A stretch of DNA of 34,230 bases. Origin: DATLFI01 sp035524895. Lineage in GTDB: Bacteria; Acidobacteriota; Thermoanaerobaculia; Multivoradales; Multivoraceae. Position numbers and translations under genes: made by a program. The notes under the pieces were generated by a model. The model did not search any database, was not told the DNA's origin, and saw only the letters and a program-made list of their open reading frames with translations. The stretch is taken from positions 1 through 34,230 of the forward strand of contig DATLFI010000308.1 in assembly GCA_035524895.1 (NCBI GenBank), read 5' to 3'. Below are positions 8,171 through 15,876 of this stretch, in pieces; the first letter of the stretch is position 1; every line of letters begins with the position of its first letter.

Positions 8171-8887
8171 TCAGCGCGCGCCGGGCGTCGGCACCAGTCG
8201 CGCCAGCTCCTCCTCCTCGACGACCCGGCCGTCGAACAGGTGGACCGTGCGTTCGGCGTAGCTGGCGTAGCGCGGATCGTGGGTGACCATGCAGATGGTC
8301 GCGCCGCCGCCGTGCAACTCCGCTAGGAGGTCCATCACCGCTTCGCCGTTGGTCGAGTCGAGGTTTCCGGTCGGCTCGTCTGCGAGCAGGATCGACGGGT
8401 CGCCGACGACTGCGCGCGCGACCGCGACCCGCTGCTGCTGACCGCCGGAGAGCTGCGAGGGATAGTGCTTCATGCGGTGCTGCATGCCGACCCGCTCGAG
8501 TGCCTTCTCCACCTTCTCGCGGCGCTCGGCCTTGGGCATGCCGCGGTAGGTCAGCGGCAGCTCGACGTTCTCGTACACGTTGAGATCGCCGATCAGGTTG
8601 AAGGCCTGGAAGATGAAGCCGACCTCGCGATTGCGGATCCGCGCCCGCTGCGACAGGTTGAGCTGTGCGACCGACTTGCCGTTGAGGATGTACTCGCCCT
8701 CGGTCGGCGTGTCGAGCAGACCCAGGATCGACAGCAACGTCGACTTGCCGCACCCGGATGGGCCGGAGATACAGATGTAGTCGCCCTTCTCGATCTCCAG
8801 GTTGATCGTAGCGAGGGCGTGGGTCTCGACCTCGTCCGTGTAGAACACCTTGGCCACACCCTTGAGCTGGATGAGCGCGTCACTCAT
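8171..8887 (-). CDS. ABC transporter ATP-binding protein, MacB/LolD type
   Basis: This 238-residue ATPase powers an ABC transporter of the MacB/LolD/FtsE class at the inner membrane. Visible motifs are Walker A GPSGCGKST, signature LSGGQQQRVAVARA, Walker B SILLADEP and the H-loop VTHD. The ATG at 8887 is chosen because AAGGAG sits 5 bases upstream; the frame extends further 5' but without family-like sequence. It lies 160 bp downstream of the HlyD adaptor gene on the same strand. A MacB-type permease would be expected next, but the following gene is convergent and unrelated. The permease must be encoded elsewhere or be absent. Confidence 0.9.
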   Translation of the reverse strand: MSDALIQLKGVAKVFYTDEVETHALATINLEIEKGDYICISGPSGCGKSTLLSILGLLDTPTEGEYILNGKSVAQLNLSQRARIRNREVGFIFQAFNLIGDLNVYENVELPLTYRGMPKAERREKVEKALERVGMQHRMKHYPSQLSGGQQQRVAVARAVVGDPSILLADEPTGNLDSTNGEAVMDLLAELHGGGATICMVTHDPRYASYAERTVHLFDGRVVEEEELARLVPTPGAR

Positions 8888-8965
8888 GATGTCTCCTTGC
8901 CTCCGGCTGAGTTTCGAGTCGAGTCGATGTCCTGTCGCCGGGCGCACTACTACTCCGCCTCTCCG

Positions 8966-8971
8966 CTTATA
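8966..8971 (-). promoter_or_regulatory. Candidate -10 element upstream of the ABC ATPase gene
   Basis: TATAAG (five of six consensus bases) reads on the minus strand at 8971-8966, about 80 bases before the ATG at 8887. No good -35 box is found at the usual spacing. A perfect 9-bp tandem repeat (TCGTCAGAA on the plus strand) at 9026-9043 lies further upstream, just after the adaptor stop codon. Confidence 0.25.
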
Positions 8972-9047
8972 GACGGAAGGCAGCGGCCGCCGGTTACAGG
9001 CTGAAGGCACATTTGCCAATTCGGTTCGTCAGAATCGTCAGAAGGCG

Positions 9048-10304
9048 TCACCCGCCGAGGCGAACCTTGTCGAAGTCCTCCCACTGCGAGGTGTCGGACA
9101 GGATCACGCGGTCGCCCTGCTGCAGGCCGCTGACGATCTCTACCGTGGTCACGGAGGTGCGACCGAGCTCGACCGGGACGCGGGTGGCCGTGCCCTCCCC
9201 CGGGTCGAGCCGGAAGAGTCCGATGCGGCTGTTCGCTTGACCGTACGCGGGCCGGCCTACATAGAGCACGTCCACCAACCGCTCCAGCTCGATCGTGCCA
9301 TCCACGGAGAGGTCGGGCCGGGCGCCTGGCGGCAGGTCGCCGACCAGGGTCACGTCGACCGTGACGCTGCCGTTCTGCACCGACGGGTCGATGCGCACGA
9401 CTCGGCCCTCGACGACGCCGTTGCGGGTGTCGATGTCGGCACGCTGGCCGATCGCCACGTCCTTGGCCTGGGTCTCCGCGATGCGGAGCTCGGCCTTGAG
9501 ACGATCGGGCTTGGCGACTCGCGCCAGGTTGAAGCCGAGCGTGACGAGCTGGCCCTCTTCGACCGGCACCACCTGCAGCACGCCGTGGATGCCTGCGCGC
9601 ACTGTCAGCGCGTCGAGCTGTGAGCGCCGCAGGTCGTAGAGAGCGCTAGCCTGGTCCAGTCGCGCCCGCGCGGAGAGGAGCTGGGCGTCGACGGACCGCT
9701 GGCTCACCGCGAGGCGCTCCTTCTCGATCAGGTTGCGGCCTTCGAGCTGCTCGGCGCGCAGGCGCGAGAGCTTCGCGGTCAGCTCGGGGACCAGCCCGTC
9801 CTTCGCGAGCTCGTCGTCTGCCTGCATCTGGAGCAGCGCCTGCCGGTACTCCGACTCGATCGCCGCCGCGGCCGCTCTCTCGTTGAGCAGCACGCTCTCC
9901 AGCGTCGCCACCCGGTCGTTGTAGTCGGCCTCGGCTTGACGGAGCTGGAGCAGCGCGTCCTGCGTGGTCTGCTCGAGCTCGGGGTTCGAGAGCTCCAGGA
10001 TCGCCGAGTCCGGCTCGACCGTGGCTCCCGGCAGCAGGACCTTGCGCTCGACGCGACCCTCCGTGCGGGCCGCGAGCCAGCGGATCTCCTCGGGCACGAG
10101 AGTTCCAGGACCGCGCACCTGGCGGAGCATCTCGCCGCGCTCGACCGTTCCCAGGTAGACCGACGAACGCGGAATGGTCGGCGGCGCCGGCTCGAGTTGC
10201 CACAGCCAAGCCGTCAGCAGGCCCAGCGCGAGCACTCCGAGCGCGCCGTAGACGATTCGCTTGCGCCGCTTGGCTTCGACGACGCCTTCCCTTTTCACGT
10301 CCAT
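9048..10304 (-). CDS. HlyD/MacA-type periplasmic adaptor subunit
   Basis: The 418-residue protein is a membrane-fusion adaptor that would link an inner-membrane transporter to the outer membrane. Residues 13-16 are basic (RRKR) and a single transmembrane helix spans about 19-36. A split lipoyl/barrel-sandwich domain (about 60-105 and 235-265) flanks a long Ala/Leu/Glu/Gln-rich coiled coil (about 105-235). Beta-barrel and membrane-proximal domains follow to the end (SGLQQGDRVILSD). It is upstream of a MacB/LolD-type ATPase gene in the same direction, so the pair probably works together. GGAG is present about 13 bases before the ATG. Family secure, substrate unknown. Confidence 0.88.
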   Translation of the reverse strand: MDVKREGVVEAKRRKRIVYGALGVLALGLLTAWLWQLEPAPPTIPRSSVYLGTVERGEMLRQVRGPGTLVPEEIRWLAARTEGRVERKVLLPGATVEPDSAILELSNPELEQTTQDALLQLRQAEADYNDRVATLESVLLNERAAAAAIESEYRQALLQMQADDELAKDGLVPELTAKLSRLRAEQLEGRNLIEKERLAVSQRSVDAQLLSARARLDQASALYDLRRSQLDALTVRAGIHGVLQVVPVEEGQLVTLGFNLARVAKPDRLKAELRIAETQAKDVAIGQRADIDTRNGVVEGRVVRIDPSVQNGSVTVDVTLVGDLPPGARPDLSVDGTIELERLVDVLYVGRPAYGQANSRIGLFRLDPGEGTATRVPVELGRTSVTTVEIVSGLQQGDRVILSDTSQWEDFDKVRLGG

Positions 10305-10495
10305 GACGCTGCGTGTTCTCCGTTCCCTCGATTCCGGGAGGCGCCCTTGCCTTGCCAGCAGGCCCTCGGAAGGCGACGCCCGCGGGCAGCAAAGCCCTCC
10401 CGAGCCATGTTACCCGGGTCTCGGGGCAAGCCGTGTGCGGCGCGGCCTTCGCTACCGCTCGTGTCGCCACCCGTGAGCTTGCACTCCCCCGCCGT

Positions 10496-11575
10496 CTACG
10501 GCATCGGCGAAGGCAAGGTTGCAGGGGGACCGGTTGCCGTGGGTGCTCGGCGAGACTCTGAGCTCACCTGCCAAACGTCGCCAGATCGCAGGAGATCCTC
10601 GAGCCTGGCATCTCCCTGCTTCTCCACCTGAGCGCGGATCTGCCCGAGGACTCCATCCTCGTAGCTAGGCGCCTCCACTGCTCTCAACACGCCGAGGGGC
10701 ACCGGAAAATCCTCGCCCTGCGAGGCGAGCGCGAAGGGCAGAGCTGGGCTGGGTCGAGACTCGTCCCAGACCAGACAGTCCTGCTCCGAGACGGTGCCGT
10801 TCAGGTCGATGACTTCGAGCTCGGCGTTGGCGGCGAGCCGGACGCCCCGCCGGCGCGTCTTGCCGAACACCAGCGGCTTGCCGTGCTCCAGATAGAGGGC
10901 GTTCTCGTCGCGCGCTTCCTTGTCGGTCACGTGGGCCCACGCGTGATCGTTGAAGATGTTGCAGTTCTGGAGGATCTCGACGAATGCAGTGCCCCGGTGC
11001 GCTGCCGCGCGACGCAGCACCTCCTTGAGGTGTGCCTGGAACACGTCGACGCTGCGAGCGACGAAGGTCGCGCCTGCCCCGAGCGCCACCTGCAGCGTGT
11101 GGAACGGCGGGTCGACCGACCCATAGGGCGTCGACTTGGTGCGCTTGCCGGTCTCGCTGGTCGGCGAGTACTGGCCTTTGGTGAGACCGTAGATGCGGTT
11201 GTTGAAGAGCAGGATCTTGAGGCCGACGTTGCGACGCAGCACGTGGATCAGGTGGTTGCCGCCGATCGAGAGCGCGTCGCCGTCGCCGGTGACCACCCAG
11301 ACGTCCAGATCGGGTCGCGACAGCTTGAGACCGGTCGCCACCGCGGGTGCGCGCCCGTGGATGCTGTGGAAGCCAAACGTGTTCATGTAGTACGGGAAGC
11401 GGCTCGAGCAGCCGATCCCGGACACGATGACGAACTTCTCCCGCGGGATGCCCAGCTCCGGGAACACCGTCTGCACCGCGGACAGGATGGCGTAGTCGCC
11501 GCAGCCGGGACACCAGCGAACCTCCTGATCGGTCTGGAAGTCCTTCTTGTTGAGCGCGGGCGTCGCTGTGCTCAT
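10496..11575 (-). CDS. korB: 2-oxoacid:ferredoxin oxidoreductase, beta subunit
   Basis: The 359-residue beta subunit binds thiamine diphosphate and works with KorA to interconvert a 2-oxoacid plus CoA and an acyl-CoA plus CO2, using ferredoxin as electron carrier. WCPGCGD (residues 21-27) supplies family cysteines. TGDGDALSIGGN (96-107) to LLFNNRIYGLTKGQ (122-135) is the ThDP-binding motif, and KGQYSPTSETG is typical of 2-oxoglutarate-type enzymes. The ATG at 11575 lies 2 bp after the korA stop, with GGAG 8 bases upstream, so the two are translationally linked. The C-terminal 60 residues are variable. Substrate (2-oxoglutarate or another 2-oxoacid) is inferred. Confidence 0.92.
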   Translation of the reverse strand: MSTATPALNKKDFQTDQEVRWCPGCGDYAILSAVQTVFPELGIPREKFVIVSGIGCSSRFPYYMNTFGFHSIHGRAPAVATGLKLSRPDLDVWVVTGDGDALSIGGNHLIHVLRRNVGLKILLFNNRIYGLTKGQYSPTSETGKRTKSTPYGSVDPPFHTLQVALGAGATFVARSVDVFQAHLKEVLRRAAAHRGTAFVEILQNCNIFNDHAWAHVTDKEARDENALYLEHGKPLVFGKTRRRGVRLAANAELEVIDLNGTVSEQDCLVWDESRPSPALPFALASQGEDFPVPLGVLRAVEAPSYEDGVLGQIRAQVEKQGDARLEDLLRSGDVWQVSSESRRAPTATGPPATLPSPMP

Positions 11576-11577
11576 GG

Positions 11578-13476
11578 TCACGCCTCCACCGTCTTGGGAT
11601 GCCCGCAACGGGCGCGGATCATGTCGTGGATCTCCTGACGCGTGAACGGCTTGCCCTGCACCTTGGTGAGGCTCTCGATGTCGACCAGGTAGCGCGCGCG
11701 CAGCAGCAGGGAGAGCTGCCCGAGGTTCATCTCTGGCACCACGACCCGCCGGAAGCGACCCAGCACCTCTCCCAGATTGTTCGGGAAGGGGTTCAGATGG
11801 CGCAGGTGCGCGCGGCTCACCGAGAGGCCCTCCTTGCGAGCCAGGTTCACGGCGCCGGTGATCGCGCCGAGCGTGCTGCCCCAGCCCAGCACCAAGAGCT
11901 CCCCCGCCGCGTCACCGTGGACCTCGAGATCCGGGATCTCGCGGGCGATCCGCGCCACCTTCTCGGCGCGCAGCCTCACCATGTGGTCGTGGTTGTGCGG
12001 GTCGTAGGACACGTTGCCGGTCACGTCCTGCTTCTCGAGCCCGCCGATCCGGTGCTCGAGACCGGGGGTACCCGGAATCGCCCAAGGCCGCGCAAGGGTG
12101 TCCTGGTCGCGAAGATACGGCAGGAAGCCCTGGGGATCCTGGCGAAACTCGAGGCGCAGGTCCGGCAGGTCTTCCACGTCGGGCAGCCTCCACGGCTCCG
12201 AACCGTTCGCGATGTAGCCGTCCGACAGCAGCACGACCGGCACCATGTACCGCGTCGCGATACGCACCGCTTCGAGAGCGGTATCGAAGCAGTCCGACGG
12301 CGACGCTGCCGCGAGCACCGGCACCGGCGACTCGCTGTTGCGGCCGAACATGACCTGCAACAAGTCCGCCTGCTCGGTCTTGGTGGGCAGCCCGGTCGAT
12401 GGGCCGCCGCGCTGGATGTCGCACACGATCAGCGGCAGCTCGACCATCACCGCCAGGTTCATGCCCTCGGCCTTGAGTGCGATGCCCGGTCCGCTCGAGC
12501 AGGTGACCCCGAGCGCGCCGCCGAACGACGCGCCGATCGCCGCGCAGACCGCGGCGATCTCGTCCTCGGCCTGGAAGGTAGTGACCCCGAACTGCTTGTA
12601 GCTGGCCAGCTCGTGCAGCACGTCGCTGGCGGGCGTGATCGGGTAGGCGCCGAGGAAGAGAGGCAGTCCGCTGCGACGGCTGGCCGCGACCAGTCCCAGC
12701 GCGAGGGCCGAGTTGCCGTGGATGTTGCGATAGGTGCCCGGCTCGAGATGCGCAGGCTCCACCTCGTAGCGCACCTGAAAGAGCTGCGTGATGTCGCAGA
12801 AATTCCAGCCCGCCTTCATCGCCAGGATGTTCGCGGTGGCCAGCTCCGGCCGGCTCTTGAACTTCGTCTGGAGCCACTCGACGGTGTTCTCGAGCGGGCG
12901 GCTGAACAACCAGTACACCATGCCGAGCGCGAAGAAGTTCTTGCAGCGGTCCTGCGCGCGCGCGTCGAGGCTGGTGCCCTCCAGCGCGCGACGCGTCATG
13001 GTGCCGATATCGGCTTGGAACACGCGGTACTTGTCGAGCGAGCCGTCCTCGATCGGGTTGGTCTCGTACCCTGCCTTCTTGAGGTTGCGCGCGTTGAACT
13101 CGTCCGCGTTGACGATGATCACGCCGCTGTGCCGCAGGTCGCCCAGGTTGGCTTTGAGCGCTGCCGGATTCATCGCCACCAGCACGTCCGGAGCGTCGCC
13201 CGGGGTGTGGATGTCGTAGTCCGCGATGCGCACCTGGAACGCCGAGACGCCTGGCAGCGTGCCGGCGGGCGCGCGGATCTCGGCTGGGAAGTCCGGGAGG
13301 GTCGAGAGGTCGTTGCCGAGCAGTGCCGAGGTCGTCGTGAACTGCGAACCCGTGATCTGCATGCCGTCGCCGGAGTCCCCCGCAAAGCGGATCACTACCT
13401 CCGACAGCCGCTCGGGCTGCGCCCCCGAGCTGACGAGCCCGGTCTGCTGGGTCTTCCCCACGGTAGGGACGGTCAT
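11578..13476 (-). CDS. korA: 2-oxoacid:ferredoxin oxidoreductase, fused gamma-alpha subunit
   Basis: The 632-residue protein has an N-terminal gamma domain (about 25-200; RFAGDSGDGMQITG, FPAEIRAPAGT) and an alpha/pyrimidine-binding domain (about 250-600; AYPITPASDVLHEL, SSGPGIALKAEGMNLA, RGGPSTGLPTKTEQ). This fusion is the usual form of the two-subunit KorAB enzyme. No KorC/KorD-type ferredoxin subunit gene is adjacent, as expected for the fused type. AGGAG lies 7 bases before the ATG at 13476. The 5' flank holds a strong minus-strand terminator at 13588-13618, so the promoter lies either between 13477 and 13588 or upstream with read-through control. A TTGACA reads on the minus strand at 13545-13540, without a good -10 partner. 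Confidence 0.93.
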   Translation of the reverse strand: MTVPTVGKTQQTGLVSSGAQPERLSEVVIRFAGDSGDGMQITGSQFTTTSALLGNDLSTLPDFPAEIRAPAGTLPGVSAFQVRIADYDIHTPGDAPDVLVAMNPAALKANLGDLRHSGVIIVNADEFNARNLKKAGYETNPIEDGSLDKYRVFQADIGTMTRRALEGTSLDARAQDRCKNFFALGMVYWLFSRPLENTVEWLQTKFKSRPELATANILAMKAGWNFCDITQLFQVRYEVEPAHLEPGTYRNIHGNSALALGLVAASRRSGLPLFLGAYPITPASDVLHELASYKQFGVTTFQAEDEIAAVCAAIGASFGGALGVTCSSGPGIALKAEGMNLAVMVELPLIVCDIQRGGPSTGLPTKTEQADLLQVMFGRNSESPVPVLAAASPSDCFDTALEAVRIATRYMVPVVLLSDGYIANGSEPWRLPDVEDLPDLRLEFRQDPQGFLPYLRDQDTLARPWAIPGTPGLEHRIGGLEKQDVTGNVSYDPHNHDHMVRLRAEKVARIAREIPDLEVHGDAAGELLVLGWGSTLGAITGAVNLARKEGLSVSRAHLRHLNPFPNNLGEVLGRFRRVVVPEMNLGQLSLLLRARYLVDIESLTKVQGKPFTRQEIHDMIRARCGHPKTVEA

Positions 13477-13587
13477 CTTCTAGCTCCTCGGGAGCCCGGA
13501 CCGCCTCGCGCGGCCCTCTGCCGGTAACCCATCGGTCGGTGTCAACCAAAACCTGTCCGGCCGGTCAGCTCCTACGATCCGAGCAAC

Positions 13588-13618
13588 AAAAAAGCTCCGA
13601 GCCGGGTGTGCTCGAAGC
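13588..13618 (-). terminator. Strong intrinsic terminator upstream of korA
   Basis: On the minus strand GCTTCGAGC (13618-13610) and GCTCGGAGC (13602-13594) form a 9-bp stem with one G-U pair and a 7-base loop, followed directly by six T (13593-13588). It terminates minus-strand transcription 112 bp before the korA start. No minus-strand gene lies upstream to need it, so it either ends a small RNA or acts as an attenuator in the korAB leader. Confidence 0.75.
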
Positions 13619-13706
13619 CGACGCGCGTCTTTCTCTCGCCGTCCGCCGTATTGTGCTTCGCAGGGTCCGCGCGCGAAAGGCGCACCCTGCAGCGCCGGAC
13701 AGCAAC
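13588..13706 (-). ncRNA. Candidate structured small RNA or korAB leader
   Basis: About 119 nt lie between a -10-like TATGAT (13719-13714) and the terminator T-run at 13588. Within it GCAGGGT (13690-13684) pairs with ACCCTGC (13666-13660), enclosing a second GCGC/GCGC helix with a short CTTTC loop and a 4-base bulge. A flanking pair, GTCCGGCG and CGGCGGAC, could close an outer helix with one mismatch. The terminator hairpin forms the 3' end. No family was recognised (I compared by eye with 6S, SRP and common riboswitch cores). No -35 box is convincing. The existence of the RNA is inferred from the terminator and nested helices. Confidence 0.4.
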
Positions 13707-13713
13707 AGACGTA

Positions 13714-13719
13714 ATCATA
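13714..13719 (-). promoter_or_regulatory. Candidate -10 element for the putative RNA upstream of korA
   Basis: TATGAT reads on the minus strand and matches five of six consensus bases in an otherwise very GC-rich region. At 17-base spacing the -35 position reads CCGCAG, which is poor; TTGCCC lies at 21 bases. A weak call. Confidence 0.3.
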
Positions 13720-13806
13720 ACAGCTTGCGGCCGCTCCTGCGGGCAAACTGCCGCGCGAGAACGAGCCAGCAGGCGCGCCGCGATAGGCTCCCCTCGGGTC
13801 GTGACG

Positions 13807-15876
13807 ATGACAGCGCAGGATCGCTCCTCCTCGGACCCCGCCGGCAACCGGGCTACGGCTACTGGCAGCTGGCGCAATCGCCGACTCTGGATCGTCGTCG
13901 CCTGTCTGACGATCGGCGCGACCCTGGCCATTGCGCTGCGCGTGCCGGTGCTGGCCGGCCTGGGCAAGCTGACGCTCGCGGCGGTGGGCCTGTCGTTGGT
14001 CGGATGGCTGGTGGTCGCCGGCCTCCGCCGGCTCCTCTGGCGGGTCGGACGCCGACTCCTCCTCAGCTATCTGCTGATCGGCGTCGTGCCGGTGCCGATC
14101 GCCCTGTGCATCGGCTTCGTGGGCAGCTATCTGCTCGCCGGTTTCTTCCTCAGCCACCTGGTTCGGGTGTCGCTCGCCGAGCTGGGGCTGGAGGCGCGGG
14201 TGACTGCCACGTCTGCCGCGACCGCGCTAGCGGCGCGGCAGAGCTCGGCCGTACCGTTTTCGGGCTATGCCGTCGCCCTGTATCGCGACGGCACGAGGAT
14301 CGAAGGAGATTCCCGGGCTCCGGAGAGGTGGCCAGACTGGCTCGAACGAGAAACCGACTTGCTCCAGGACACACGCTCGGTCAGCGCGGTTCCAGTCCTG
14401 GCCGTGCTCCCCGACGGCACGCACACGATTGCCGCGGCCTCGGCCTCCGGCTCCGCGGGTGCGGTAGCGATCCTGGACGGCGAGCTCGAGACAGTCCTGC
14501 GCGAGCGCACGCGGGTGTGGGTCGAGCTGCTCGCTGGCGGACGGGACGAGCCAGGAGGCGCCACGGTCAGCGTCGGAGACAACAGGTGGGTGCTCCAGCC
14601 GATTCGGCGCACTCGCATCGGACGCGACATCGAATCCTTCTTCGCCGAAAGCGGTCTCGGCACGGGCCTGCTCGTCCGCGGGCTCGACAGCTATGGCCGC
14701 GGCCACGACATGACCACGGGTTCGGCCCCGGCCGATCGGTTGTCCGCCACGCTCTTCGCGCCGTTGCGCGTGGTCACGGACCTGTTGTTCTCGAGTGCCG
14801 TGGAGCTCGATACCCTGGCCTGGCTGTCGTTCATCGTGCCGGCCTTCCTGCTGCTCGACGTCTACGTCGCGGCCGCCATCGTCGCCGCAGTGATGATCTT
14901 CGGGCTGACCCGCGCGGTGAACCTACTCTCGTCGGCGACCGCGCAGGTGCAGGAGGGCGACTTCTCGGTGCGCATCCCCGTGCGGCGACACGACCAGCTC
15001 GGAGCCCTGCACGACTCCTTCAACGCCATGGCCGAGAACCTGCAGGGGCTGGTCGCTCAGGCGGCATCGCAGGAGCTGCTCCACAAAGAGCTGCAGATCG
15101 CGCAGGACTTGCAGAAGAGTCTGTTGCCCGACGCCGGCCTGATCGACTCCGAATCGGTGGAGATCGCGACGTTCTTCGAGCCGAGCGCAGCCATCGGAGG
15201 CGACTACTTCGATCTCTTCCATCTGGGAGCCGAGCGGCGGCGCCTGGTCGTGGTGGTAGCCGACGTGGCCGGCCATGGCATCGCCGCTGGCCTGCGCATG
15301 GCCATGGTCAAAGCAGCGCTCGACACGCTGGTGCGCGAGGGGAAACCGCCCGAGGAGATCCTCGAGTCGTTGGACGGCCTGGTCCGCGCGGGGCGAGCCG
15401 ACACACGTTTCGTCACCGCGACGCTGGCCGTGATCGACCTTTGCACCGGCAAGGTCGAGCTCACCAACGCCGGCCACCCTCCCACGTATCGATTGCGGCA
15501 GGGTTCGCAGGTCGAGGAGGTGGTGCTGCCGAGCACGCCGCTCGGCGCGCTCGGCAGGCGCTACGCCAGGAAGCTGCTGCACCTCGAGCCCGGCGACGTG
15601 CTGGTGTGGGTCTCGGACGGGTTCATCGAGGCCTGCGACGAGAGTGACGAGTCGTTCGGCTACGAGCGGGTCGTGGGAGCGCTGGGGGGCGACTGCCTGA
15701 GCGCCACGTCCGTGCGCGACCGTCTGATCGAAGCGGTGCGGGGCTACACCGGCGTCAGCGAGTTGTCGGACGATCGCACACTGGTCGCGCTCCGCTACAT
15801 CGGACCGCCTGCTCCGCTCCGCCCCGCGATCCACGGTACAAAGGCGGCGGCGCCCATCGGGCGCGCGATGAAGTAA
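13807..15876 (+). CDS. Membrane-bound SpoIIE/PP2C-type serine phosphatase with HAMP domain
   Basis: With the ATG at 13807 the product has 689 residues. Hydrophobic segments lie at about 27-47, 56-76 and 86-118. An extracytoplasmic sensor region follows (about 120-335), then another membrane segment (about 338-364), a HAMP linker (to about 418; EGDFSVRIPVRRHDQLGAL), a short coiled region (LQIAQDLQKSLLP), and an RsbU/SpoIIE phosphatase domain to about 660. Metal-binding aspartates are seen in GGDYFD (Asp466), VADVAGHG (Asp486), WVSDGFIEA and SDDRTLVAL. Such enzymes dephosphorylate anti-anti-sigma-type partners; none is encoded nearby. No Shine-Dalgarno is visible; a GTG at 13801 or a start further upstream is possible. 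The last 82 bp overlap the end of the opposite-strand EAL gene. Confidence 0.88.
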   Translation: MTAQDRSSSDPAGNRATATGSWRNRRLWIVVACLTIGATLAIALRVPVLAGLGKLTLAAVGLSLVGWLVVAGLRRLLWRVGRRLLLSYLLIGVVPVPIALCIGFVGSYLLAGFFLSHLVRVSLAELGLEARVTATSAATALAARQSSAVPFSGYAVALYRDGTRIEGDSRAPERWPDWLERETDLLQDTRSVSAVPVLAVLPDGTHTIAAASASGSAGAVAILDGELETVLRERTRVWVELLAGGRDEPGGATVSVGDNRWVLQPIRRTRIGRDIESFFAESGLGTGLLVRGLDSYGRGHDMTTGSAPADRLSATLFAPLRVVTDLLFSSAVELDTLAWLSFIVPAFLLLDVYVAAAIVAAVMIFGLTRAVNLLSSATAQVQEGDFSVRIPVRRHDQLGALHDSFNAMAENLQGLVAQAASQELLHKELQIAQDLQKSLLPDAGLIDSESVEIATFFEPSAAIGGDYFDLFHLGAERRRLVVVVADVAGHGIAAGLRMAMVKAALDTLVREGKPPEEILESLDGLVRAGRADTRFVTATLAVIDLCTGKVELTNAGHPPTYRLRQGSQVEEVVLPSTPLGALGRRYARKLLHLEPGDVLVWVSDGFIEACDESDESFGYERVVGALGGDCLSATSVRDRLIEAVRGYTGVSELSDDRTLVALRYIGPPAPLRPAIHGTKAAAPIGRAMK

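Noticed and set aside
6017..8326. 769-codon open frame on the plus strand
   Set aside because: It runs in another phase across the crotonase gene, DUF1015 gene and the convergent ABC ATPase gene, all of which have family motifs in their own frames.
10399..10425. CCCGAG/CTCGGG inverted repeat between korB and the adaptor gene as a terminator
   Set aside because: The stem is only 6 bp with a 15-base loop and no T-run follows on the minus strand.
11599..13527. 642-codon open frame on the plus strand
   Set aside because: Antisense shadow of korA; composition rich in Arg, His, Gln and Val with no domain motif.
13540..13545. TTGACA on the minus strand as the korA promoter
   Set aside because: The -35 match is perfect but no acceptable -10 box lies 16-18 bases downstream, so I did not list it as a promoter.
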